This document shows, piece after piece, positions 16,702-22,991 of a stretch of 26,761 nt of DNA; within the stretch, counting starts at the first letter, position 1, and each line of letters starts with the position of its first letter. The translations under genes were made by a program, and so were the position numbers. The notes under the pieces are model-generated. The model ran no database searches and had not been told where the DNA came from. It was given only the letters and a program-made list of their open reading frames with translations. Origin of the DNA: CAZAIO01 sp964485235 (lineage in GTDB: Bacteria > Chloroflexota > Dehalococcoidia > GIF9 > UBA5629); the NCBI GenBank assembly GCA_964485235.1, contig CAZAIO010000022.1:1-26761 (forward strand). The letters run 5' to 3'.

Positions 16702-17988
16702 ATGAATTTATTAGAAGCACTGGTCGAGAGAAATGAAAAAAGACTGAAAAAGATCAATGAAAATCCGGACCCGAACAAGCTGCGATCGAACCATCTGGGG
16801 TTCGAGCTTGACCTGGGTGTATATAAAGCGGTACTCGAAGCATGGCAGCAGGGCAAGCCGATATTACCGTATTTCCCGTCTCCTACCCTCGCCAGAGCGC
16901 TCGGCTCTCAGAGCATTCATTATGAGATGTTCGCGGACCAGTTCCCCGATGAAGCGCCGCGATACGTTCAGGCTGCCCGTGAGCTGGGACTGCCGTGGAA
17001 TATATGTGACACAATGACCCTTTCCATTGCTGCGGCAATGATCGGAGACCTCCCGCCGGCGGCAATGGTCACATTTTTACCGCCGGTCCCCTGCCGTGTC
17101 TGGACATTTCATATGAAGGCGATCGGCGATTTTTTCAAGGTACCTCTTTTTGAAATGGATATGCCGCACGACTGCACGGCAGATAGTATAAAATACGTTG
17201 CGGGTCAGCTAAAGGAACTTATCAAGTTCGCGGAAAGCAATGTACCGGGCTTGAAATACGATCAGGACAGGCATATCGAGATGCTGGAAGCGGGCAATGT
17301 GAGCTTTGAGTATATACGGAAAGAATGGGAGTTCCGGAAGCGTGTACCGCTTCCGATAGACAGCAGGGATAGCTTCCGCCAGCCGTTCCGTCGCGACCCC
17401 GGCTCGTCAGGCGAAACAGCGAAAGTGCTGGAATACTGGCGTGTCCGTACCGCGGAAATCGAAGAAATGATAAAAAAGGGAATTACCAGAGAAGAGAAAT
17501 TGAGGCTCCTGTGGGTATGGGGGCGTCCGGTCTACCTGAATCCGATGACCACACTCGAACCGAAAGGAGTGACGGTCCCCGCCGTAGTGCTGCCGCCGTC
17601 CCCGATCTGGGGCGGCAGAATGCCCGAACCGGGAGAAATGCCGGAAATCAACTGGAAACTATCTCCTCTCGAAGTAGAGGCTTTAATGTGGCTCTCCGGC
17701 GATATGCTGCAGCACCCGGTAAAGGGAGCACGCGTGTGGGCTGATGGAATCCTCTGGATTTGCAAGGACCTGAATTGTGACGCAATAGTATACTATCAAT
17801 TGCTCGGCTGCCTTCACATGGGTTCGCTGGCAAAACTGGTCGCTGAAGTGGCCGAAAAGGAGATGGGTATACCGACTCTGGTTATTACCGGCAAAGAACT
17901 GGATGCAACGGCTCTCTCGCCTGCGGAATTCGATTCACAGCTGACCGAATTCGTCGATATACAAATAGACAGGAAAAAGCATCATTAG
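16702..17988 (+). CDS. 2-hydroxyacyl-CoA dehydratase/benzoyl-CoA reductase-type subunit, pair 3, cysteine-complete
   Basis: This 428-residue partner of the 15494 protein is homologous to the one at 3828, but only about half identical by eye, a larger divergence than between the first subunits. Three cysteines are retained: Cys102 (PWNICDTMTLS), Cys131 (PPVPCRVWTFH) and Cys370 (QLLGCLHMGSLAKL), followed by MGIPTLVITGKELD. The shared N-terminus MNLLEALVERNEKRLKKINE and KEWEFRKRVPLP-type middle place it in the same subgroup. AGGAGG at 16691-16696 precedes the ATG at 16702. If only this subunit carries a cluster, substrate specificity and redox chemistry would both reside here, which agrees with its faster divergence. 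The reaction (dehydration or reduction) is not decided by sequence. Confidence 0.84.
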   Translation: MNLLEALVERNEKRLKKINENPDPNKLRSNHLGFELDLGVYKAVLEAWQQGKPILPYFPSPTLARALGSQSIHYEMFADQFPDEAPRYVQAARELGLPWNICDTMTLSIAAAMIGDLPPAAMVTFLPPVPCRVWTFHMKAIGDFFKVPLFEMDMPHDCTADSIKYVAGQLKELIKFAESNVPGLKYDQDRHIEMLEAGNVSFEYIRKEWEFRKRVPLPIDSRDSFRQPFRRDPGSSGETAKVLEYWRVRTAEIEEMIKKGITREEKLRLLWVWGRPVYLNPMTTLEPKGVTVPAVVLPPSPIWGGRMPEPGEMPEINWKLSPLEVEALMWLSGDMLQHPVKGARVWADGILWICKDLNCDAIVYYQLLGCLHMGSLAKLVAEVAEKEMGIPTLVITGKELDATALSPAEFDSQLTEFVDIQIDRKKHH

Positions 17989-18091
17989 CAGGGAAGAATT
18001 ACATTTTTCGCCGATAATAAAGAACAAACAAGCTTTGCTTAAAGCAATGCCTATCTATTCGCTTTCCGGCTTAAGGATCGAAAGCGTACAA

Positions 18092-18177
18092 TATAATAGA
18101 TAAACGGCACCGGTTAAAGCCGGTTTCTCACCTGCGTAAAACAGGGCAGCCGGAAAAAGAAAATCTGCGCTTTTTCC
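18092..18177 (+). promoter_or_regulatory. Candidate promoter and structured leader of the activator operon
   Basis: A perfect -10 TATAAT lies at 18092-18097, with no convincing -35 before it. The following leader can fold: ACCGG/CCGGT arms near 18110-18125, CCTG/CAGG arms near 18132-18146, and a strong hairpin with exact arms GGAAAAAG (18152-18159) and CTTTTTCC (18170-18177) around a 10-nt loop. That last stem ends ten bases before the GGAGGA SD (18188-18193). Folding could alter access to the ribosome site. I do not recognise a named riboswitch class. Confidence 0.4.
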
Positions 18178-18204
18178 ATAATAGTCCGGAGGAATACAAA
18201 GGAA

Positions 18205-18978
18205 ATGATTACAGCGGGAATTGATGTGGGCATCGAAACCACGAAGGTTGTTGTCCTCGATGAGGACGCTATAGTCTCCCGTCGTATTTATATCGGCGGG
18301 AACGAAGATGCCATGAAGCTGGGGGAAAAGGCTTTATATCAGGCAGCGAAAGACGCAGGTCTGAACACGTCAGACATCGATCACATTGCTGCAACCGGAA
18401 TCGGAGATATAAATTTATCTTTCGCCGGAAAACGCGCCCCTGAAGTCTCTTGTATCGCCAGGGGCATAGACTTTCTTTTACCTTCTACCAGAACAGCGCT
18501 CGACCTGGGTGCCGGGAAATCACTCGCCGTGAGATGTGAACATGGTAAAGCAATCAAGATAGCCAGAAACGACAAATGTGCTTCGGGAACCGGTAAATAT
18601 CTGGATATCGTGGCGGCGATATTAGGTATAGATATTGCTGAGATGACCGGTTTATCGCTGAAATCGGGGGAACCTGCCGAAGTACAGGGCACATGCGCCG
18701 TATTTGCAGAATCAGAAGTGATATCGCTGGTCCATACAGGTACAAAGCCCGAAGATATAGCCAGAGGTGCCCTTATCGGCCTTGCCCGGAGAGTCTATCC
18801 GCTGCTCCTCGAAATCGGGATGGAACGTGAAGTGTCGCTGTTAGGCGGTGTAGCGCTCAACAAAGGGCTGGTGAATGCCCTTCAGGACCTTGCAGGGTTC
18901 GCTCTACAGGTGCCCGAGGAACCCCAGATAGTTACAGCGCTCGGCGCGGCGCTCATTGCACGGGAGGAAACAACCTGA
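18205..18978 (+). CDS. BcrA/BcrD/HgdC-type ATPase activator, divergent member
   Basis: This 257-residue ASKHA-fold ATPase couples ATP hydrolysis to low-potential electron transfer into dehydratase/reductase subunits. The N-terminal GIDVGIETTKVVVLDE is the first phosphate loop. Cys125 (NDKCASGTGKYLD) and Cys164 (GTCAVFAESE) match the two cysteines per subunit that hold the [4Fe-4S] cluster at the dimer interface in HgdC (127 and 166). The C-terminal LLGGVALNKGLVNALQD is the adenosine motif. Odd: the usual GGQD motif is replaced by LDLGAGKSLA (about 99-108), and NDKCAAGTG has Ser for the second Ala. Together with the canonical copy overlapping downstream, this suggests a heterodimeric activator as in class I benzoyl-CoA reductase. 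GGAGGA lies at 18188-18193. Confidence 0.88.
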   Translation: MITAGIDVGIETTKVVVLDEDAIVSRRIYIGGNEDAMKLGEKALYQAAKDAGLNTSDIDHIAATGIGDINLSFAGKRAPEVSCIARGIDFLLPSTRTALDLGAGKSLAVRCEHGKAIKIARNDKCASGTGKYLDIVAAILGIDIAEMTGLSLKSGEPAEVQGTCAVFAESEVISLVHTGTKPEDIARGALIGLARRVYPLLLEIGMEREVSLLGGVALNKGLVNALQDLAGFALQVPEEPQIVTALGAALIAREETT

Positions 18979-19766
18979 TGCTTGTAGCAGGAATAGATAT
19001 CGGCTCCTCAAGCAGTAAAGCGGTAATCATGGAGGACAATAAAATCCTTGACTGGAGCATTGTTTCAACAAGGCCGGATACCGTTGCACCTGCACAAACG
19101 GTCATGGACCTGGCCCTGCAAAGAGCCGGCCTTTCGATTATCGATATCGGCTATATCGTTTCCACGGGATACGGCCGGGTGAATGTACCGTTTGCACAGA
19201 AAAAGGTCACCGAAATATCGTGTCATGCTCTGGGCAGCAACTGGACGTTTCCGGAAGTACGCACGATCCTTGATATGGGCGGACAGGATTGTAAAGCGAT
19301 AAACTGCGACGAGCAGGGAAAAATCACCGCGTTTGCAATGAACGATAAATGTGCTGCCGGGACCGGGCGATACCTTGAACGGATTGCCGCCATGCTCCGG
19401 ATACCCCTCGATGAAATCGGCCCTCTTTCGCTTCAAACAGTTGAAGGTACGGTGCGGATCGACAGCTATTGTGCTGTTTTCGCGGAAAGAGACGTCCAAT
19501 TGCTTATAAGGCAGGGAAAACATAGAAACGATGTCCTTGCCGGTGCGTGTGAAGCAATTACCGACAGGATTTGCTCCCTGATGGCGCGGATCGAAACACG
19601 GGAAGCCTTCTCGATCTCCGGCGGCGTGGCTAAAATCTCCGGTGTGGTAAAACGTCTGGAGAACAGGCTGGGAGTCCGTGCCCTTGTTGCGCCGGAACCG
19701 CAGATTATCGGTGCGATCGGAGCAGCTCTCTTCGCGGAGAGGTTCTCGAAAAAAAGCAGCGTATAG
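18978..19766 (+). CDS. BcrA/BcrD/HgdC-type ATPase activator, canonical member
   Basis: This 262-residue activator ATPase has all the family motifs: GIDIGSSSSKAVIMED (phosphate 1), ILDMGGQDCKAINC (about 97-110), AMNDKCAAGTGRYLERIAAM with cluster Cys125, the second cluster Cys165 (DSYCAVFAERDV) and ISGGVAKISGVVKRLENRLG. Length and motif spacing match HgdC/HadI, about 260 residues. The ATG at 18978 shares its A with the TGA of the previous gene (TGATG) and has GGGAGG at 18962-18967, so the two ATPases are translationally coupled and expected in equal amounts. They are the only activators in the window, so they probably serve all three upstream catalytic pairs. No terminator is evident after the stop. 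Confidence 0.93.
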   Translation: MLVAGIDIGSSSSKAVIMEDNKILDWSIVSTRPDTVAPAQTVMDLALQRAGLSIIDIGYIVSTGYGRVNVPFAQKKVTEISCHALGSNWTFPEVRTILDMGGQDCKAINCDEQGKITAFAMNDKCAAGTGRYLERIAAMLRIPLDEIGPLSLQTVEGTVRIDSYCAVFAERDVQLLIRQGKHRNDVLAGACEAITDRICSLMARIETREAFSISGGVAKISGVVKRLENRLGVRALVAPEPQIIGAIGAALFAERFSKKSSV

Positions 19767-19833
19767 ATGCCAGCCGGAAAACACTTTTTCGAAAAAAACA
19801 GCCCCGTATTATTTGAATCTTTACCAGCCGTTC

Positions 19834-19847
19834 TTGTATCGATACAA
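19834..19847 (+). promoter_or_regulatory. 14-bp perfect palindrome downstream of the activator genes
   Basis: TTGTATCGATACAA is an exact palindrome (TTGTATC/GATACAA), followed shortly by a CGCCGG/CCGGCG stem (19852-19857 and 19861-19866) without a T-run. It lies in the gene-poor stretch 19767-20022. A 39-codon ORF (19767-19886) runs through it, starting directly after the activator stop, but has no SD, so I do not call it. The palindrome could be a regulator site; nothing else in 19767-20022 is recognisable. Confidence 0.35.
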
Positions 19848-20022
19848 ATTCCGCCGGATTCCGGCGATACCTGCATGGGCAGATAATAGTATAATGTGCA
19901 ATAGTTAGCCGGACTTCCGCCTTGACGGGATGCCGCTTCCGTATTTATAGCTCTAGAGAAAACCAGTGAATCATAATAAAAAGGAATAACGCATCAACTG
20001 CCGGGCAAACTATCAGTATTGA

Positions 20023-20032
20023 NNNNNNNNNN
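20023..20032. other. Assembly gap, 10 N
   Basis: Ten N mark a scaffold join. Sequence to the left and right may not be adjacent in the genome; the right side begins inside an open reading frame. Confidence 0.95.
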
Positions 20033-20172
20033 CAAAAATCTGTAGAGTACCCTTTGTGACATGGTTAGGTGGTTATGAAAGGAAAGCTCTGGAAAAACTT
20101 TACAAACCAAATATATTTACGACTTTTGTTATGAATATTATTATTTTGCTTGAATATCTCACATTTAAATAG
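20033..20172 (+). CDS. Possible C-terminal tail of an unknown gene cut by the assembly gap
   Basis: From the end of the N run a frame stays open for 45 codons (20035-20169) to a TAG at 20170-20172. The peptide has basic and aromatic residues (VTWLGGYERKALEKLYKPN) followed by a hydrophobic end (IFTTFVMNIIILLEYLTF). The composition is protein-like, but 45 open codons next to a gap can occur by chance in AT-rich DNA. No family is recognised. The rest of 20173-20219 contains nothing I can name. Confidence 0.3.
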
Positions 20173-20234
20173 TTGCTTAAGATGATATTATTACTTGCAT
20201 TGTACTATCCCTTTAAATCAGGTGGAACGGAACA

Positions 20235-20480
20235 TTGCAAGAACTCGACCTGCACGGGCTTACTGTAGATGAGGCATTGCCGAAGCTTAAGCACTTCCTC
20301 TACGATTCTTTCATGGCAGGTCAGGACTCCCTGTGCATCAACCACGGAAAAGGCACCGGCATCCTGCGCCGGACGGTCTACCACGAGCTGAAAAACCACT
20401 CTCTTGTGAAGTCCTTCCGCCAGGGCGGCTACGGTGAGGGCGGCACAGGCGTGACCATTGTCGAGCTGGTCGACCATTAA
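20235..20480 (+). CDS. Stand-alone Smr-domain protein (MutS2 C-terminal type)
   Basis: This 81-residue protein consists of a single Smr domain, the nuclease/DNA-binding module normally found at the C-terminus of MutS2. It shows the diagnostic motifs: ELDLHGLTVDEAL (LDxHG, Asp/His of the catalytic face), INHGKGTGILRRTVYHELKN (HGKGTG) and GGYGEGGTGVTIVEL. The start is TTG at 20235, with AGGTGG at 20220-20225; an in-frame stop at 20214-20216 rules out a long N-terminal MutS2 part here. It is either a small nicking or branched-DNA protein in its own right or a retained fragment of mutS2. No operon partner is seen; the next gene is 188 bp away and has its own promoter. Confidence 0.85.
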   Translation: MQELDLHGLTVDEALPKLKHFLYDSFMAGQDSLCINHGKGTGILRRTVYHELKNHSLVKSFRQGGYGEGGTGVTIVELVDH

Positions 20481-20609
20481 ACCGACCGTGAGCACTTGTT
20501 GAACGCCTGCGGCATTCGTTATCCTTTAAAAAAAGCCGCTTTCTCAATTAACAACCATCCCCCGTGTTCTTTGATTATTCTTTTACCGGAGAAATATAAA
20601 CAATTGCGC

Positions 20610-20650
20610 TTGACAGTCCATTACATTCATGGTATCTTCATTGTAGATAC
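20610..20650 (+). promoter_or_regulatory. mazEF promoter with overlapping operator palindrome
   Basis: TTGACA (20610-20615), a 17-bp spacer and TATCTT (20633-20638) form a good sigma70-like promoter. The -10 is overlapped by the inverted repeat GTATCT (20632-20637) and AGATAC (20645-20650), exact 6-bp arms with a 7-bp spacer. This arrangement fits autorepression by the MazE or MazEF complex, the known control mode of this family. The mazE SD GAAAGGA is at 20657-20663. Confidence 0.7.
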
Positions 20651-20668
20651 AAGGAAGAAAGGATTACC

Positions 20669-20902
20669 ATGAGAGCACGTATTCAAAAATGGGGTAACAG
20701 CCTCGCTTTACGTATTCCAAAATCCTTTGCAGCAGAAGCAGGGCTGCAAAATGATACGTCAGTTGAGATATCGCTGAAAGACGGCAAAGTGGTTGTAATG
20801 CCTGTATCTCAACCGACACTTGAACAGCTTTTATCCCGGATTACAGAGGAAAACCTGCATCACGAAATCGACACCGGTCCTGCCATGGGAAATGAAACAT
20901 GA
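20669..20902 (+). CDS. mazE: MazE-type antitoxin, AbrB/SpoVT fold
   Basis: This 77-residue antitoxin starts with the AbrB-like swapped-hairpin DNA-binding domain, MRARIQKWGNSLALRIPKSF (residues 1-20), nearly the consensus of MazE/ChpI. Its acidic, flexible C-terminal tail (EENLHHEIDTGPAMGNET) would wrap around the MazF toxin and block it. The stop overlaps the mazF start by ATGA (20899-20902), so translation is coupled. MazE alone or in complex with MazF would bind the palindrome in its own promoter. The length is normal and all parts of the domain are present, so it should be functional. Confidence 0.92.
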   Translation: MRARIQKWGNSLALRIPKSFAAEAGLQNDTSVEISLKDGKVVVMPVSQPTLEQLLSRITEENLHHEIDTGPAMGNET

Positions 20903-21252
20903 TAGATTTAAAAAAGTATATTCCCCGTCGAGGCGATGTAATATGGATTACTTTAAATCCGCAAGCCGGACATGAACAGGCAGGACGGCGTCCTGCTATT
21001 GTGCTTTCACCTGAAAGCTATAATAACAAAACAGGGCTGTCTATCCTTTGTCCCGTTACCGGCCAGATAAAGGGATACCCTTTCGAAGTACGTATTCCCG
21101 ACGGTTTACCTGTAACAGGTGCGATCCTGTCCGATCAGGTCAAAAGTCTGGACTGGCGTATTCGAAATGCCGAATTAATATGTACTTTACCCGATTATAC
21201 TGTAATAGAAACGCTTCAAAAGTTGAACACTCTGATATCGAACCAGGCCTGA
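20899..21252 (+). CDS. mazF: MazF-type endoribonuclease toxin
   Basis: This 117-residue toxin of the MazF/PemK family would cut mRNA at short sequence motifs and stop growth when free of MazE. Its sequence is strikingly close to E. coli MazF: YIPRRGDVIWITLNPQAGHE, EQAGRRPAIVLSPESYNNKT, TGQIKGYPFEVRIP and GAILSDQVKSLDWRIRNAE. The arginine of GRRP and the threonine of CPVTGQ correspond to catalytic positions in MazF. It is intact and full-length. Together with mazE it forms a typical stability or stress module, here near assembly gaps and repeats, which suits mobile or accessory DNA. Confidence 0.95.
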   Translation: MIDLKKYIPRRGDVIWITLNPQAGHEQAGRRPAIVLSPESYNNKTGLSILCPVTGQIKGYPFEVRIPDGLPVTGAILSDQVKSLDWRIRNAELICTLPDYTVIETLQKLNTLISNQA

Positions 21253-21320
21253 ACAGACCATATTTTGTCGAACTACACTATTGTATTGAAAACGACATGC
21301 TGAAGTATTAGTATTACGAC

Positions 21321-22141
21321 ATGACCATGCATATAGAACAGAGCGTTAAAGACTGGCTGCTGGAGCCGGCTGATACCGGCGTGAAATATCTTGCCATGCG
21401 CGACCTGTTCGATNNNNNNNNNNNNNNNNNNNNNNNNNNNNNNNNNNNNNNNNNNNNNNNNNNNNNNNNNNNNNNNNNNNNNNNNNNNNNNNNNNNNNNN
21501 NNNNNNNNNNNNNCGATTGTTTGCAGGGCAATATGTGCGCTGCTTTGCTCGATCTTGGATGTACGGACAAACAGCTGGACAAAGCCTTCGAGTGGATGGC
21601 GAGAACCGTTACCGGAGAAGGTATCGCACCCATGACGGATAAAAAAGCCGCACTGCGTTATTATTCCGGCAAAATAGGCCCCGTTTTCCGGTGCGGTGCC
21701 AATAATAAATTACCGTGTGCATGGGGCGCAACGAAAGTAATGCTGGCGTTCGGCAAATTACCGCTGGAGAAGAGGACCGGGCTGATCGATAATGCCATCA
21801 AGACCGGCATCGACTTTCTGCTGGGTACAGACCCGGCGACTGCGGGCTACCCCTGCGGGTACGCAGAGAAACCAAGCGGGAACTGGTGGAAGTTCGGTTT
21901 CCCCGTGTTTTATATCACCGATATTTTGCAAATCGTCGAAGCACTGGTGTATCTGGGCACGGGACCAGACCCGCGGCTGGCAAATGCGCTGGACCTGATT
22001 CGTGAAAAGCAGGACGAAAAAGGCCGCTGGCCTATGGAATACGACTATACCGGCAAGACATGGTGCGATTTCGGCGCTAAAAAGCAGCCGAACAAGTGGG
22101 TAACGTTACGCGCACTACGTGTGTTAAAAGCCCTCGCTTGA
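21321..22141 (+). CDS. Prenyltransferase/squalene-cyclase-like alpha-alpha toroid protein, interrupted by an assembly gap
   Basis: Two open segments belong to one gene broken by the 100-N gap. The N-terminal part is 31 codons (21321-21413: MTMHIEQSVKDWLLEPADTG, then VKYLAMRDLFD). The C-terminal part runs from 21515 to the stop at 22139-22141 and contains repeats of the toroid type, CLQGNMCAALLDLGCTDKQL, YITDILQIVEALVYLGTG and EKQDEKGRWPMEYDYTGKTW. The parts are in different frames if the gap is taken as exactly 100, but 100 N normally means unknown length. The family shares the squalene-hopene-cyclase fold, but this short form lacks an evident DXDD cyclase motif in what is visible. Function unknown. 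Its likely size is around 300 residues. Confidence 0.6.
21414..21513. other. Assembly gap, 100 N
   Basis: Exactly 100 N is a common placeholder for a gap of unknown length. It removes the middle of the toroid-repeat gene. Confidence 0.95.
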
Positions 22142-22256
22142 ATCGCATGATGCCGTGAACCGGTACCTTGATATGGACTGACTCTCAGGTAATATTACGA
22201 TCAATCGTTATCCGATCCTTTACAGATATACCGGTATCTCGTCTGCATCCTCCCCG

Positions 22257-22370
22257 GGCGGGTCTGAAGCACCCGCCCTTACTTTTATCTGCGAGCAACG
22301 CCGGTAACTTCTCAGCAAGGCAACCGTCTACATTTTCATCCAATGTAAGGGCGTATCTTTAGATGCGCCC
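22257..22370 (+). repeat. 114-bp hairpin-flanked dispersed repeat, copy 1
   Basis: This copy aligns without gaps to 22447-22560, about 100 of 114 positions identical by my count. The left end is a hairpin, GGCGGGT (22257-22263) with ACCCGCC (22271-22277). The right end is another, GGGCGTATCT with AGATGCGCCC (22349-22370), one pair being a G-T wobble. Just inside, GCCCTTAC and GTAAGGGC are inverted to each other, so the whole unit can also fold end to end. No ORF is inside. It looks like a REP/BIME-like or miniature transposable repeat. The flanking 22142-22256 holds nothing recognised. Confidence 0.8.
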
Positions 22371-22446
22371 AAAGTAATGGTAGCAGAACCAACAATAGGT
22401 TATTGCTCGATAGGGCAATCATCGTTCCCTACCACCTATCCTTCCA

Positions 22447-22560
22447 GGCGGGTCTGAAGCACCCGCCCTTACGTTTGTCTGCGAATTACCCCCGTAAATT
22501 CTCAGAAAGGCGACCGTTCACATCTTCATCCGATGTAAGGGCGTATCTTTAGATGCGCCC
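22447..22560 (+). repeat. 114-bp hairpin-flanked dispersed repeat, copy 2
   Basis: Same orientation as copy 1, offset exactly 190 bp. Both terminal hairpins are conserved base for base, while most of the roughly 14 differences lie in the interior. That pattern implies selection for, or mobilisation through, the folded ends. The 76-bp spacer between copies (22371-22446) contains a short ATTGC/GCAAT stem and no gene. The DNA after it to 22686 holds no feature I can support. Confidence 0.8.
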
Positions 22561-22686
22561 CGGGTTGATCAGTCAAACTATAAATTCACATATAAAAACG
22601 GGTGAAAACGCTAAAAGGACTAGGAAAAATGACGGCTGAAATAACCATTAGTAGTACGCACATTTGATGATTTGAAAATCATACCG

Positions 22687-22815
22687 ATGTCCGATTACCA
22701 ACACCCGGATCCGTTGGATAATGTAGACATAAAACATTACAGCGCCTGTTTCGACGGAGAAAAGAGGCAGAGCGATGAAGAATTACAGAAAGTTTATGAC
22801 GATACTACACAATGA
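22687..22815 (+). CDS. Possible small acidic protein
   Basis: This 42-codon ORF begins MSDYQHPDPLDNVDIKHYSA and ends in an acidic stretch. The composition is protein-like, but there is no SD before the ATG, and it overlaps the next, better supported small gene by 41 bp in another frame. No family is recognised. It could be a chance ORF or the first member of the small overlapping gene chain that follows. Confidence 0.25.
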   Translation: MSDYQHPDPLDNVDIKHYSACFDGEKRQSDEELQKVYDDTTQ

Positions 22816-22906
22816 TAAAGACCTGATAGCGCTCTTAGCGGGCATGATCGTAAGCGGCATGGCGTTTGTCAGCGCAGTGGTAATGACAGGAATATTTGTC
22901 TGGTGA
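22775..22906 (+). CDS. Small single-span membrane protein, 43 residues
   Basis: ATG at 22775 has GAGG (22764-22767) seven bases upstream. The product starts MKNYRKFMTILHNDKDLIAL and continues with a hydrophobic helix LAGMIVSGMAFVSAVVMTGI, ending FVW. The topology would be a short basic N-terminus inside and one membrane span. No family is recognised. It is followed within eight bases by another tiny hydrophobic ORF and then by an overlapping 57-codon ORF, which suggests a small operon ending at the terminator at 23194-23228. Confidence 0.5.
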   Translation: MKNYRKFMTILHNDKDLIALLAGMIVSGMAFVSAVVMTGIFVW

Positions 22907-22913
22907 GGGAATG

Positions 22914-22991
22914 ATGATAATACTATGTATCGCGTTAATAACAACATTAATAGTGACCCTTCGCAGGAAGAGCAAAGGGGAAACTGCCTGA
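22914..22991 (+). CDS. Possible tiny hydrophobic peptide, 25 residues
   Basis: The peptide MIILCIALITTLIVTLRRKS plus five residues is a single membrane span with a positively charged end. GAGG at 22905-22908 is five bases before this ATG; another ATG directly upstream (22911) is too close to it. Its stop overlaps the start of the next ORF (TGATG at 22989-22993). Such peptides are easily missed or over-called; the coupling to both neighbours is the main support. Confidence 0.4.
   Translation: MIILCIALITTLIVTLRRKSKGETA

Noticed and set aside
18110..18177. Known riboswitch (cobalamin, c-di-GMP or fluoride type)
   Set aside because: Stems are present, but I could not match the conserved core of any of these classes.
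19767..19886. 39-codon ORF directly after the second activator stop
   Set aside because: No SD, no recognisable motif, and it runs through two palindromes; probably chance.
21321..22141. Frame change across the 100-N run, looking like a frameshifted pseudogene
   Set aside because: A run of exactly 100 N is a placeholder of unknown length, so the frame on either side cannot be compared.
22257..22560. Possible CRISPR array
   Set aside because: Only two 114-bp copies with internal symmetry and a 76-bp spacer; repeat length and number do not fit CRISPR.
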